Assembly (NCBI GenBank): GCA_037039685.1
Contig: JAWNGF010000009.1
Span: forward strand, 2,108,001-2,172,000
Direction of reading: 5' to 3'
DNA from: Ceratobasidium sp. AG-K
Taxonomy: Eukaryota > Basidiomycota > Agaricomycetes > Cantharellales > Ceratobasidiaceae
DNA: 64,000 nucleotides
Below are positions 1-12,511 of the stretch, piece after piece (within the stretch, counting starts at the first letter, position 1; each line of letters starts with the position of its first letter). The notes under the pieces were generated by a model. It saw only the letters and a list, made by a program, of their open reading frames with translations, did no database searches and had not been told where the DNA came from. Both the position numbers and the translations under genes were made by a program.

Positions 1-3000
1 CACGAACCCTCTTCATTGTCCAACTTGGTCTCTCCGCAAATTCCGATAATCTGAGAGTCGTCCGCCGTGCAGGCCACCAGTCGGTTCAGTGAGTCAGGAG
101 TAACAGTCTAGACCCGAAAAATTAGCACCAGAACCAAACTCAAAACCCGGTTCTCAGACTCGGAACGTACTGTGTCGGCATCCACCATGAAGATATACTC
201 GTAAAACGCCGGGTCGATCCCAATGACATTGCGCATCTGATGGTAAATCTCGAGTTCGAGCGGGCTCATCGGGGCATCGAAATGAACGCGGTTGAGATAG
301 TGCAGCAACAGAATTTGCGAGTCGCGTTTCCCACGATTGCCGGGCTTGGAGGTTTCACTCGGCTTGCCAGTCTTGACGACGACAATGTACCTGTCGATCG
401 GGTGAGAGGGTGTATGGGAGCGGTCTAGAGACTTACGGCACGACGTGGCCTTCGAATTCGTATAACCCTGAATAAACCTTGCCATAGTTGAGTTGCTTTG
501 CGCCTTCACCAACGCTCTTGAACCGGAGAGGCTCGGGGTCCAGAGCAGGGTCGACGCCGAGAATATCGAGGACGATACGGGGAGTAGAACGGTCATTTCC
601 GGATCCAATGATGTTGCCGTCGCAAATGAGGAACAGGAGCTTGCGCTTATCGTCGTACTTGAGCACCGTGAGCGAGTCGATGGTACGGCGGAGCGACTCT
701 TCGTCTTCGGTATAAGCCGGGACCTGGCAAATGACAAACTTGTCCATCGCTTCGGGCGAACGCTTGCCCGTCAACTGCAGAGCCGCCAAGACTGCAAAAA
801 CGTCAGCACTGGCCACATCTAATTCGGGTTCGACTTACACTTGGCCAAAATAACCGCCGCCAAAATCGCCGCAAACACAATAAGCAACACATCTGCAAAC
901 TGACACCTGGCCGTCGTGCGGAAATCCGTCTGGCCGACATAGTACACGTTCTTCAGACAAGCATAAATCTTGGCCTGGTCCTCGCTCGTCATGGAATCGA
1001 ACGCGCTCCGGATTTGCTTGGAAAGATCTTGTCCGGGTTGTTGCTTGAATAGATCCGAAATACGCGAGTCGATAAACTTGTACTTGTCCTGATTCGGGTT
1101 TTGGTCGATGGAATAGAAATAATCGCTCAGGTCGTAGAGGTTGTTGTCCCAGACGGCCCAGATGCGCGACGACTCTTGAGCGCCGCTCTCAATGGCCTTC
1201 CAGTCAAACACGAGCGTGCCCTTGTAATAATCGTCCATCTTTTTCAAGAACCGGTTCGTGTACCAATCTTCCGACGCGAGCTGCGAAGTTGTGACAGTCT
1301 GCTGGGAACCACTCGTATGAATTGCGTTGTTGTTGACGATCGTGCTAATGTTCGCAATCGACATGGCCATGGTCTGGTCCGTGACGAGTCCAGAGCAACC
1401 GAGGGTGAGCGGGACGGGGAAGTACTCGGTCAAGTCTTGTCCCCAAAGCTCCATCATCTGATCCTTGGTCGACGGCAGTGCACTAATATCGCTATGACTC
1501 CCGGCCCAGAAATCCGTCATGTCGTAGACCACACCGCGCACCGCGACCCAATAATCATTCTCGGCCGCATGACCCGCGAGTTCCGAGACGCTCCAGGCCT
1601 TGTCCTTGCGCGGGCACAGGAGCTTGCCAAAGATGATAATGTAGAAAATGACAAACGCGCACGCGCCGAAAATGAGCATGCAAATCGTGACTTTTTCGCG
1701 CCAGGCTTGTTGGACGTCGGGGCGCTTCATTCGGCCGACGTGGAGGAGTAGGAACGAGGGGATCCACCAAGTGCAGAGCCATGTGTATGCCTTCCAGACT
1801 TTACGCACGCGGGTCTCTTTAATCTCTACCGTCTTGGGTTTCTTGGGTGGGAGTTCGGTTTTGGTGGCAGTGGGCGAGCCCGGGGCGGTACCGGGCGCGG
1901 CGGGCGAGGGCAACGTTGCGTACGAAGCCTTGCGATCCCAATCGGCAGCATGGGCGTCGGTAAAAGGTCCTTCCTCGCGCAAGAGCGAGTCTTCGGCGCC
2001 CTCTCCAAACCCTCCGGCCCCACTAACGGTTCGGTCGTGTTGCCTATAATCCCGCGGGGGCGCAGCGGCTTCTTCCTCGCCTTCGCCCGGCTCGCCAGCG
2101 CGCACATGGTCCTCGAGCGCTTTCCAAGGCTCGTACCCAAGCCAAACACACTCCCGCCCTTCGACGCCTTCTTGCTCCCACCCGCTTCCGTGGCCGTACC
2201 GATCGTCTCCCTCCTGTCGGGGCACGCCAATAACAACCTCGCCGACCTTGCGCTCGACCATCTCGCGAATCCCGAGCGCACGAATCTGGGCCCGCACGCG
2301 ACGCTTATCAAAGCTATTCGGTGTTTGAGAATCGTTCGGACGGATACACGCCACGTTCCACAACGTCGGGATCCCATCGCCAGTAAGACTATCCTGGCCC
2401 ATGCCATCGCCAGCGAGCGCGTCGGTCGCCACGCCGAGGGCGTACGACACCTGAGTCATCACAGGGTAAATTCCCTCGGGGTCCAGTTCCTCTCGGTCGC
2501 CGCCCGACTGGCGCAAACGGGGATTGGGCATACGGAGCGAGCGCGAGCCGACTTGGGAACGAACGACGACGCCGCGTTCGCGTGCATGCATTTCGACACG
2601 GACGGCGGGGCCGGCAATGAGTTTTTCGATGAATGGTTCGTTGCTCCGGCGAAGGACGTCGAGGACACCGGGGTCGAGTGTGTCGATGTCCTTGGCGACG
2701 AATTCGCGCACGTCGTAGGAGACAGGGCCGGCGTAGTGGGCGATGCCGAATAGGGCTTGGTCGACGGCGGCGCTGGTGGCAGGGGAGGAAATGTAGGATG
2801 CGTGGACGCCAAACGCGTGGGTCATATCTTGCAGGAGATCGTTGGCTTGGGGTACACCCGCGCCTCCGCTGGCGCCACGTGCGGCCTTGTCGATCAGTCC
2901 GATCACGCCGCCGGGTCGCTCGATGCTTCCAGGAGCGGAAACACCACGCAAAAGCTCGACGCACGCCGAATTGTCGACCATCTGGACGGTGGGGAGCGAG

Positions 3001-4437
3001 ATTCCGTCGGCAGTCACGCGGCTGCTGAGACCCAAATTATCGTCGAAAGTCTGGCGGAGGACAAATGCATTGATGCATTCGGCCTGGAAGTTGGCGCAAA
3101 ACTCATCGAATCCGTTTTCGGCCAGGGCTGTGGCAAGGAGGGTGCCACCCTGGGTGTTGCGTGCTTGGAAGCCAGGCGTATCGAGCATGGCAATGATCCC
3201 GGCGGATTCCGGGAGTTGGTCAGACTCGCGTGGGGCGATGCGGTGGTTGGCCGTCTCGACGACAAACGCGAACAGGATGGCGTAGAGGTCCATGGCGAGT
3301 TGTTCGGTCTGCTTGGCGCATTCCGAGGCGTTGAGGACCGAGGTAAAGAGGTCGCGACGGACATAGTTGGTGCGAACGGTCAGGGCCTCGGTGAGGTCCT
3401 CGGACGGGACGCCCAGGAGGATCGCAGCCTGTTCGAGGACCTCTGGGTTAACGACATAGGCCGACTCGCCCCTGGCCTCGTTGGTAGTTCCGCCGTGATC
3501 GGCATATTGAATATTCCCGAGGGTGAGGATCGCCGTGAGCAACGACCAGATGGACGAAATATGCTTGGACTTGAACGCGAGCGTCTTGAGCGCGTCGCGA
3601 AGATCGAGCATGGCCAGTGCATCGTCGGAAAACGGGCCGGCGGGAAGACGGTAGCATCCACTCGAGGCGAGAAGGGCATAGTCGGTCATGTCCCCTAGAG
3701 ACAGCGAATCACGCTCTTGGGAAGTGGCACCGGCTAACAGCTGGTAAAACACATGATACGTGCGCTCGTCGTGGGCAAGGCGGGCAAGGCGGCGTTTGTC
3801 GAGACCAAATGTAAGGACAGCTGCACCAGTGAGGTGTGCTCGATCGGGGGAATTAAAATAGAGTTCGGTATAGTTGGAAAAGCGCGAGGCCGATGCAGTA
3901 TGGCAAGTCTTTGCGTGGCCAAAGGATGTGAGGACCGTCTCGAGTGCTCCGAGCTGCGCGGCGACTTGGGTAGCAGGGCCAGACCGCGCCGACAGACGCA
4001 CAAGTTGGGATGAAAACAGCGAGGCAGTGTGCGACTTGCCCGACCCACTCACTCCTCTGCAATCCCATTTAGCACAGCTCGCAAATTCATCTAAATGCGC
4101 ACCTGAAAACCACCGACTGAGGGATCCCTGTCCGCTTCATCATCGCGTACACGCGTGCCGCAAGCTCATACACGTGCGGTTGCAGGTTCGGCTTCTCCAT
4201 CGCCCTTGCCAGTTTTGCATACTCGGCTGCGCTCAGGTCGTTGACGCTTGCGAGAGCCTTGAGTGGGTTGACAACGACAAGTGTCGTCCCAGCGATCCGC
4301 ACATATGGTTCGTCCGCTCGAAATCGGTTCTGGAGCACGCCGAGGATAGTCTCCTCGTTCGGATATACAGTGGTGCCTCCCGTGCTGGACACGAGGGCTG
4401 TGAGATCGTGTGTGTCGAGTCCACTACGCGACCCCAT
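1..4437 (-). CDS. Chitin synthase with N-terminal myosin-like motor domain (class V/VII type), 3' end outside window
   Basis: This membrane enzyme polymerises cell-wall chitin from UDP-GlcNAc; in this class a myosin-like head is fused in front. Exons read on the minus strand: 4437-4103, 4056-839, 791-437, 390-171 and 107-1, joined by GT-AG introns of 47-63 nt. The ATG at 4437 is the first Met of the open frame and leads directly into motor-like sequence. The P-loop GVSGSGKSH straddles intron 1 (about residues 113-121); muscle-type myosins have GESGSGKT. Further motor motifs such as DTPGF follow. Two hydrophobic segments (about residues 865-920) precede a cytochrome b5-like domain (about 932-1000, [12 protein letters not shown]). 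Another TM segment lies near 1162-1180. The catalytic domain begins at [17 protein letters not shown], and DADTTV is formed across the last intron. The QxxRW motif and C-terminal membrane region lie outside the window. No frameshift or stop was seen. Confidence 0.93.
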
Positions 4438-4670
4438 CGTGGTTGTGGAGAGAGCAACCGGCTAGGTGACTTTTCACTTTCACAGCCACTCGAGCGCTTA
4501 GCAGCCACCCCTATTTCAGGCGATCGCTTCAAACCCGATTTCAAACCACCACCCTCAAATCACAAGTGTCCATTTTTGGTGTTTGCCCACGTTCATCGCT
4601 AGGGCTGCGAGACGTGTTCGAGGTATCTGGGCTTTGTTCTTCTGTGGGTTCTGTGCATGATGATATCACC
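4438..4670 (-). promoter_or_regulatory. 5' flank of the chitin synthase gene
   Basis: These 233 bases separate the chitin synthase ATG from the large palindrome. They must hold the 5' UTR and at least the proximal promoter. No clear TATA box or pyrimidine-rich core was pinned down. If the promoter is longer than about 230 bp, it was interrupted by the palindrome. Confidence 0.4.
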
Positions 4671-5721
4671 TTACAGCCATTTGCAATGAACGTTGCACTC
4701 GGCGCTTTTCACAATCAAAAATCGACCCTGGGGGCTTCGTCCGTCGGTCGACGATAAATGTGTATATACGAGTCGTAGAAATAAGTAAAAGATACTTAAA
4801 ACCCTGCGAGATACTAACGCAGGTGCTCGAAAAGAAATGAAGTTGAAATTCCGTGAATTCGCTTCACAGTGAGCGAGAAGATTGGGGACTGGGAGGAGCA
4901 CTAGATCGGCCACTGCTCCCCTAATCCTAAGTGTTTCAGTATGTAAACTATACCATGAGAATCGCAGAGCTGAGCTGCAGGTGCAAGTGCTTACCGCGTA
5001 TGATTATCGTAAAAACTCAGCAAGATCAACTGGAGTGTGTATCTCACTCATTCTGAGCTCAAATCTGGGCGGATTTTCTTTTTTTTTGACCGTTAGACTC
5101 GTACGGTGATTTTGCAGGTGATGATAATTTTTTTCTAAGCAATGCGGTGACATTTGATGTGGTACATTGCTCAGACCTTTAGCTGAGCTTGAGATCGAAA
5201 AACAAATCAGCTAAAGGTCTGAGCAATGTACCACATCAAATGTCACCGCATTGCTTAGAAAAAAATTATCATCACCTGCAAAATCACCGTACGAGTCTAA
5301 CGGTCAAAAAAAAGAAAATCCGCCCAGATTTGAGCTCAGAATGAGTGAGATACACACTCCAGTTGATCTTGCTGAGTTTTTACGATAATCATACGCGGTA
5401 AGCACTTGCACCTGCAGCTCAGCTCTGCGATTCTCATGGTATAGTTTACATACTGAAACACTTAGGATTAGGGGAGCAGTGGCCGATCTAGTGCTCCTCC
5501 CAGTCCCCAATCTTCTCGCTCACTGTGAAGCGAATTCACGGAATTTCAACTTCATTTCTTTTCGAGCACCTGCGTTAGTATCTCGCAGGGTTTTAAGTAT
5601 CTTTTACTTATTTCTACGACTCGTATATACACATTTATCGTCAACCAACGGACGAAGCCCCCAGGGTCGATTTTTGATTGTGAAAAGCGCCGAGTGCAAC
5701 GTTCATTGCAAGCGGCTGTAA
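4671..5721. mobile_element. Foldback element: near-perfect palindrome, 516/515-bp arms, 20-bp loop
   Basis: The left arm is 4671-5186 and the right arm 5207-5721. They are reverse complements apart from one length change in a homopolymer (9 T at 5079-5087 versus 8 A at 5306-5313) and a few substitutions near the outer ends, mostly C/T or G/A. The loop is 5187-5206. The outer ends read TTA-CAGCC and GGCTG-TAA, which fits a CAGCC...GGCTG element between TA dinucleotides, as for Tc1/mariner/pogo-type elements. No credible protein is encoded: the short ORFs in the arms mirror each other. A transcript through it would form a hairpin of about 500 bp. Confidence 0.85.
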
Positions 5722-5799
5722 ATCTAGCATCTGTACAGTGCTAATATTCCCTCTAGACACCCCCGGGTTGCGCTCTTGCTTCTAATCTGACCGGTTCAG

Positions 5800-6669
5800 C
5801 CAAACTGCGTTCCTGTGCCATGTTACCCGAGCGACTCTAATTGACATTCTTACAGCTCTCGGCGAACTATCCCCTCATCTATACCAGCGCTCGGTTCGTT
5901 GCACGTTCTCCTCACGTCAAAAAATAGCTTCACAACCTATTCGTATCGAGTGCAAACCAAGAATGACATTCCAGAGACAAACGAGGCCAAGGATAAAAAC
6001 GTTTTTCAAGATCAGGTCACAGCAGGCAGATACAAGATTTTGCCTACATGGGCTACAACGAGAGCAATCGACAGTAATTAGGGACACACATAGCGAGGAT
6101 TCATGGCAACACAAGAGATAGTTGGCGTTAGGCCTGGACAACAGGCGCGCACCGACCGCCAATTCTCTGCGGCCTGCGTCTTGGAGGATGCAATTAGCAC
6201 CACACGAGCTGCCGATCTAGGCCAGTGCTGACTCACTGGACATGGGTAAGGTCAGCATCGATGTCCCTATTTTGGTCATTAACCCGTGGGAGTACCTCAC
6301 GTGACCTGAGCCATGCAAAAGCTCCGCGCATACCCCACATCACGATATATACGACTGTGATGCCCAGTTTTACAAGCCCGACCATATATTCCGCGGTCTG
6401 AGCAGCGTTTATTACTACGTATAGGTACGGAAGAGCAACTCTGTAATAAATCGATGTCAAAACCAAGTTCAGATGGGAACGTAGTCAGACTTGCCTAATA
6501 CAATGTGATAGAACTGTGTATGCGCGATCTCCCGGCATTGGGAGGTACAAGATCACTGTGTGCAGTAGATTAATCATAGGTTTGTTAGTTCTCTTGATCA
6601 CTCGGAGGTGAGTCCGGTATGAACTGTAACGCCGGGCTTCAGCGTTTACTGCATGGCCTAAACTACGAG
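5800..6669. repeat. Duplicated segment, copy 1 (partner 11586-12460)
   Basis: This segment matches 11586-12460 in direct orientation. At a constant offset of 5786 bp there are only scattered substitutions through about 6450, then divergence and small indels to about 6669 (offset 5791). The minus strand at 6233-6466 holds a short ORF with a hydrophobic stretch (YMVGLVKLGITVVYIVMW). It is conserved in copy 2, but no start, intron structure or homologue supports a gene. The plus-strand ORFs at 5899-6081 and 11685-11867 are also copied, as expected of any duplicated DNA. Confidence 0.8.
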
Positions 6670-7373
6670 AGCTTGTATCTAAAGGGCTGGGCGGCGTAGC
6701 CCTGCCTCCGCCTCTGCCCTGCCTCTGCCCCGCTCCTGCCCATCATTGAGCCTGTCTTGCCAACCTCCAATCGATCCTCATCAGAGCACTGCTTTGTCAT
6801 CAAGCCAAATACACGACTACATGGAAGCCGCCCATACATGTTCCTTTTTGAGCACCGTCGACAGTAGTAAATTATGGGATCGGACTGGAAGCATGCCGGC
6901 TAATAACTACTACAAGGAAATTGGGACATATCAGGCAACGACACCCCGTGATATTGCTTGAGGTGTAGATTCAGTAATCTTTACTATCCAATTTGGTGTC
7001 ATAGAAAGCCTCCTCCTTTATAGGAAACGCAGGTGTAAGTTACCTCGGGAGCGTGGGTTGCTCGGTTAGGTGGGTCCGAGAGTCAGTCCATCGGCCTCAC
7101 ATGATTGGTGGTTTGACTCTTGCGTGTGGCTATCACGGCCTGCTCCCACTGTGGCTACATATGTCTCGGACACGCACTAACAACAAAGGTGATTGGCTTG
7201 ATGGTACGAACGGACAATTAGAGCCAATCGAAGCTGCTCAACACTTCACATTACCTAGTGTATATAACCAATGAAACAGGATACAAAATCGAAATTGTTA
7301 CGGGGAGCTCCGGAACCGAGGACTGCTCAAGACCCACAATAGAGCGTCAACCTGAGGAAAATATGGACGCTAC
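6670..7373. other. Intergenic, no gene seen
   Basis: Only short ORFs without recognisable motifs or splice-linked partners occur here. A C/T-rich run of CCTGCCTCTGCC-like units lies near 6700-6740. No RNA gene was recognised. Confidence 0.5.
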
Positions 7374-7485
7374 CTGCGGTTCACTGGCAAAATCCGCAGG
7401 TTACGTCTGGATTTGATCTTAGCTCCACAGACGCTCAGTCCAGGATCCGCAGGTACAACCCGATGGTTTTGCCAGTGAACCACAG
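7374..7485. repeat. Short inverted repeat, about 21-bp arms
   Basis: CTGCGGTTCACTGGCAAAAT at 7374-7393 is matched, with one or two changes, by the reverse complement of 7465-7485 (GGTTTTGCCAGTGAACCACAG). Inside, TCCGCAGGT occurs twice (7393 and 7446). It could be a tiny MITE or a terminal fragment of a transposon. No target duplication is clear. Confidence 0.5.
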
Positions 7486-7501
7486 GGTTGGGTTCCTTGG
7501 T

Positions 7502-7765
7502 GAGCTACGGTGAGCAAAAATAGCAAAAATAGGTATAAAAGTGTCCCAATTCGGTATCTTATGGATATCTGACCAATTTTAAGGTCGGATCATCTCATTT
7601 TTGGGAATCTAAAATGAAAATATCGAATTGGAAGTTCGAAGCGGTAGGATGAATCATTGCATAAAGTGGTATAAATGATACTAAAACTTGTCCAAAAAGG
7701 GCAACTATACTTAATCGGGACACTTTCATACCAAATTTTGGTATTTTACACATTTGCGGAGCTCG
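7502..7765. mobile_element. MITE-like element with imperfect terminal inverted repeats
   Basis: GGTATAAAAGTGTCCCAATT at 7532-7551 matches the reverse complement of 7713-7732 at 18 of 20 positions. The similarity continues outward on both sides through A-rich sequence (AAAATAGCAAAAAT) and weakly to a GAGCT motif near both ends. The total is about 260 bp with arms up to about 50-60 bp. The interior is AT-rich and has no transposase. No clear target-site duplication was found, so the exact ends are uncertain. Confidence 0.55.
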
Positions 7766-10700
7766 AGCGCTTTGGAGTGATGTGATCACATGCTCAGAAG
7801 CATTCAAGGAGCCTACGGAGCGGTCCGCAGCATTTTACATTTTTGCTGGGTTGATGGGTGCATGCTCATGGGCGGGTATAATCTGCTCTGCTACATCCAC
7901 GGATTCGATCGCCCACCACATTTCCTCCATCAAGCGGAACAATGAGTAACCTCACTGCTCCAATCAATTCCAAGACAACATGACACTTTGGACGCCCGAT
8001 TATCATGCACATGTGGAGCTTCTTTACTAAGTGGTCAACCTGACGTTGTTCGACGAGCAATTATTTGAATGGCAGATTCATCAGGTACCTGGCGAGTACG
8101 ATTGCTTCGTAGCGTGGTGTTTGTACTCAAGTTTGACGATCCTAGGGTACGCCTTTACCCAGACATCCGAAAATCTGACAAGCACTGGCGTCAAGTCCAT
8201 CGGCATCAATGTCTCCAGCTGATCATTGCGACTCAAATTCATCCAACGTTGAAATATGATGATAGCATGCCCAGAAGGGCGTATCCCTCCTATCTTCTGA
8301 CAGAGCATTCGAAATGACATACCCTTATCAACCAGGATAATTGACCTTCTCAACGTCAATTTCAAGTGCACTGGCATCAGTACAAACGGGGATTCGTGTC
8401 CCGTTTCCTTGACCAATGGTGCGTAGTGCTGATGCAATGCGATGTGCGGGCATTACTCCAGATATAGGCAATACTACCCGGCCCCAAATGTCCTATTGAT
8501 TTTGCCAGTAATCAACTAGTGAGGTATTCCGCCATTGCATCGACGTGGTTGATGGGGCCCGCAAAGATGACCGACACGGGGATATATCTTTGGCGCACGT
8601 AGCCTTCATGTGTATTGTGAAGGCGAGATTCAGTAACTCGCTGCGCGACTCAGAGCAAGGGAGCTCGGAAAGTCGAGGCAAGTAAACAATTGAGCGGCGG
8701 TTGACAGATAGACGTATCACTTGTGTCCGATCTAGCTGAAAGCCCAAGACCTCTGCCAATGCCGGAAACTCCAGGTTCAGTTTGACTGTTGCGGTTAGTC
8801 CAAGCTAGATGTAGGGTATTTAAAGCGGTTCCGTTGGAAATACGCATCCGCAAAAGCTGGCCGGAAACCTTTTCATTCCACCGCTAAGTGAGCCTCACCA
8901 ATTGCGAAGTAGTACTTTTATTTTGATTTCAATGGTCACGCTTCAGCTCAGCCTCTCTGGCAGGAACCTATTTCAAGCCATATTGTGCATCTCCGAGTCC
9001 TCACTCATCTGCCATGCAGCTTGGGTAAGTATGCATTGCGTACAATCCGACCAACATATGCCTTATTCACTTACGGACGGTTGATGGTTTCGAGATTCAC
9101 CGTCCAATCCCGTTCCACTGTTTGATACTTAGCTAGACAAGAACTAGTTTGGCTTGCATGACGGATGAAAGCTTGTCTCTGGGTAGTGCATTCCTGCGTT
9201 AAGAAACTTACCGAATAAGTGAAGCCTCGTCCAGCATCCAGTTAGTCACCAGGGGGGGGGACGAGGTCTCTGGAGTTGGTCACAGTAGGTACATTTGTCT
9301 AAATTCACGCTTGGACGACATTATATGAGCGACCCCGGCAAATTTTGGCCCTATTCTGTTAATTAAACCATCCGATCAATACGCGTCGGCTTGGAGAGAG
9401 AACTCCGATCAAGTCATTACTCACAGAGTTGCCTCGTGTATTTCAACATACTCCGCTTCAATTATATCCTCGATAACCTCGGGAGTAGGGATGCGGAGCC
9501 AATATGAGAGTATCCCAGCAAGGCCGAGACGCTTCGTGGCCCATATGCAAATGAGGAAAACATCAACCCAAGCAAATGAAGAGATTCCTTTGGTTAACTC
9601 TTGGGAGAGGGTGCTACAAACAACCTCATCTCAGCGATAAACATGGCGATCCAGGACAATCAAAGCCTCGCGAACCCAGCGGATATTCCAAACAAAGCGA
9701 CCACTTCGCGTATAATGTAACGACCTTCTTCGAGTAACTGGTTCATGGAACAGAATGGGAGCATACCACTATAAGAGCGCAGGAGCTGGTTAACGGGGAG
9801 AGGAGTCTTAGGACATGCAGTCATTCGCGAGTCATAGTAAGATATATGGGTTGAAGGAGTATACGTGAACTACTCAACACTCCCATTTCACCAATCCCCT
9901 ATCTGGCTAGTCAGAAACGCACAATACGTTTTACCTTGACCAATACCTGCACTTAGTTATTGCCACAGAAAATTATTGCATATATATGCATGGACAGTCG
10001 CTGGCTTTGCAGTCCCATCTTCTAATCGGAGGGTAACTCGGTGGTAAGGGGGTACGAGCTGCAATATTGCCGAACTATTTGATGTGACTTCATTGGCCGA
10101 TCATTGACAATGTTTGCCAGACGAGAATCGGATTTTAATACTATGGGTGGCGCAGTTAATCCTACCCCGTCCGAAATGAGTTGCTGATGCCCATTGTATA
10201 TCATTCATCTGATACTGCTTGATACGCACCGAGCAAGCAACGCTTTCTTTGCATTGCCAACATGGGGCATCACAGGTAAAGCTGTTCATCTTTCTCCTAT
10301 ATATCGGCATGCGCGAGCTAGGCACGTTAGACCCGACATTGCGAGGTTCATAACTTGCAGTTATCACATGCTTCTTTGAGATGACCAACATAGCGAACTG
10401 TAGCCCGCAAGCCAATTTCTCAAGCATTCGCTAGAGCATTGCGTGGATTTTCACCAAGAGAAATGACTGGCCTGCATTGTGAAGGCATCTATTCTCCTGC
10501 CTCATTGTCGGGGTCTCGGCAATCACCCCGCAACAGAGTATTACGCAGCCATCTGTAGTGCATTTCCAATAGCTACTGGGACCCGTGAGTTTATGAGTGC
10601 CACACTAGACATCAATTATGTTTAGGGGTATTGAGACCTTGTTAACGTCGTAACTTGGCTCTTGATGTTCTCGCTACTCTTATGCCTCGGAACATGAGTG

Positions 10701-11585
10701 AGAGCTAACCCCAGAGGTGTGTCGGAGCACCGCTAGGCATGCGCCAGGAAGGAGAAGGGTTACCTGGACCCAAGCCTTCCGAAAGAGGAACTCACGTGCC
10801 GGGTACCTCCAATTACGTGATGGTGTCAGGGTCGGCGCGTTCGTTCCTAAAGATATGACGCCGTGGGGTAAGGTGACTTGGGTGGTTGTGGTGGTCTACA
10901 GTTCAATTGGAGGGCCATAGCCACCCACCCTAAAGATCCCCATGGGCACGCTTCGGCAAAACTCTATTGAAGTTTTTTGCCTTGCACTCTCGAAACAGAC
11001 CCCAATTGTTTGAACATGGTACGATGATCTAATTGGCAGCCCAGTTCTATTGGACTTATAGAGCTATCTACTTGACCGCGCCTTCTATATGGGCGATCGG
11101 CAGTGATTTGGGGGGCTTGGTTGAGGGAAGGTGTTTCCACTGAATGAAAGGAAGCACATACGCAACAAAGCCTTCTGTGTAAAGCATCTAGGCGTTATGG
11201 GATTGCGGAATTCGCAGTATCTCCCATAGCACAGTATGGCAACTTTGCCACGGTAGAGGCCGTGAGTATTGATGATCGCTGGGCGATGATGCACTAACGG
11301 CTTAGCTCTGGGCCTCGTGTTCCTGTTCCCGTACTCACGGCCAAGCGGCTGACTTGAAACTCGCCAATCTCCGTGTGAACTAAGCACTTCATTGAAATGA
11401 AAGCAACACTCATCTCTATGTTCGGGTAACGTGACAAATAACAATCAGATCAGATCAATCACAACCATTCAATAGCAAAAATCTCAAACAGGCCAAATAG
11501 AAATAGAGACCAGCCCAGAAAACGAGACAGGATAGCAACAGGAGCGGAGCGGGTTGATTGGGAACAATTTGTGTGGATTGGGGAG
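7766..11585. other. Long non-coding interval, no supported gene
   Basis: About 3.8 kb in which every ORF is short (at most 119 codons), without recognised motifs, and not extendable across GT-AG introns into anything familiar. The ORFs at 8081-8437 and 11085-11444 on the minus strand were inspected and not accepted. A run of nine or more G lies near 9252. No tRNA-like or rRNA-like structure was recognised by eye. Confidence 0.5.
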
Positions 11586-12460
11586 CCTAACTGAGCTCCT
11601 GTGTCATGTTACCCGAGCGACTCCAATTGACACTCTAACAGCTCTTGGCGAACTATCCCCTCATCTATACGAGCGCTTGGTTCGTTGCACGTTCTCCTCG
11701 CGTCAAAAAATAGCTTCACAACCTATTCGTATCGAGTGCAAACCAAGAATGACATTCCAGAGACAAACGAGGCCAAGGATAAAAACGTTTTTCAAGATCA
11801 GGTCACAGCAGGCAGATACAAGATTTCGCCTACATGGGCTACAACGAGAGCAATCGACAGTAATTAGGGACACACATAGCAAGGATTCATGGCAACATGA
11901 GAGATAGTTGGTGTTAGGCCTGGACAACGGGTGCGCACCGACCGCGGATTCTCTGCGGCCTGCGTCTTGGAGGATGCAATTAGCACCACACGAGCTGCCG
12001 ATCTAGGCCAGTGCTGACTCACTGGACATGGGTAAGGTCAGCATCGATGTCCCTATTTTGGTCATTAACCCGTGGGAGTACCTCACGTGACCTGAGCCAT
12101 GCAAAAGCTCCGCGCATACCCCACATCACGATATATACGACTGCGATGCCCAGTTTTACAAGCCCGACCATATATTCCGCGGTCCGAGCAGCGTTTATTA
12201 CTACGTATAGGTACGGAAGAGCAACTCTGTAATAAATCGAAGTTAAGACCAAGTTCAGATGAGAACGTAGTCTGACTTGCCTAATATACTGAAATAGGAC
12301 CACGTATGCATGATCTCCCGGTCTTGGAAGGTACAAAATCAGTGCGTGAAGTAGGTCCATCGTGGAATTGTCAGTTTGCTTCAACAGTTGGAGGTCAGTC
12401 TGGTATGGACTGTAACAACGGGCTTCAGTGTCTACTCCGGGGCTTAACATAAACTACGAG
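11586..12460. repeat. Duplicated segment, copy 2 (partner 5800-6669)
   Basis: This is the direct-orientation partner of 5800-6669. The minus-strand ORF here is longer (12019-12450, 143 codons). It contains the same hydrophobic segment (YMVGLVKLGIAVVYIVMW), followed by a charged tail. It may be an exon or remnant of a small membrane protein, but there is no homologue I recognise. The two copies are most alike in the first 650 bp. Confidence 0.8.
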
Positions 12461-12511
12461 TCTGGCTGTTTTATAGGTCGGTGAGCGGCGCCCATCAATC
12501 CGTCTCTTCCA

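Noticed and set aside
240..3814. Many ORFs antisense to or in other frames of the chitin synthase gene (e.g. 1101-1751, 1950-2753, 2757-3698 plus)
   Set aside because: GC-rich coding sequence produces long shadow frames. Only the minus-strand frame has motor, cytochrome b5 and chitin synthase motifs and consistent splice sites.
8031..8853. Overlapping ORFs on both strands, 60-118 codons
   Set aside because: No motif, no splice-linked extension, similar open lengths on both strands.
11085..11444. Minus-strand ORF of 119 codons
   Set aside because: No recognisable domain and unsupported by neighbours; length within chance expectation for this interval.
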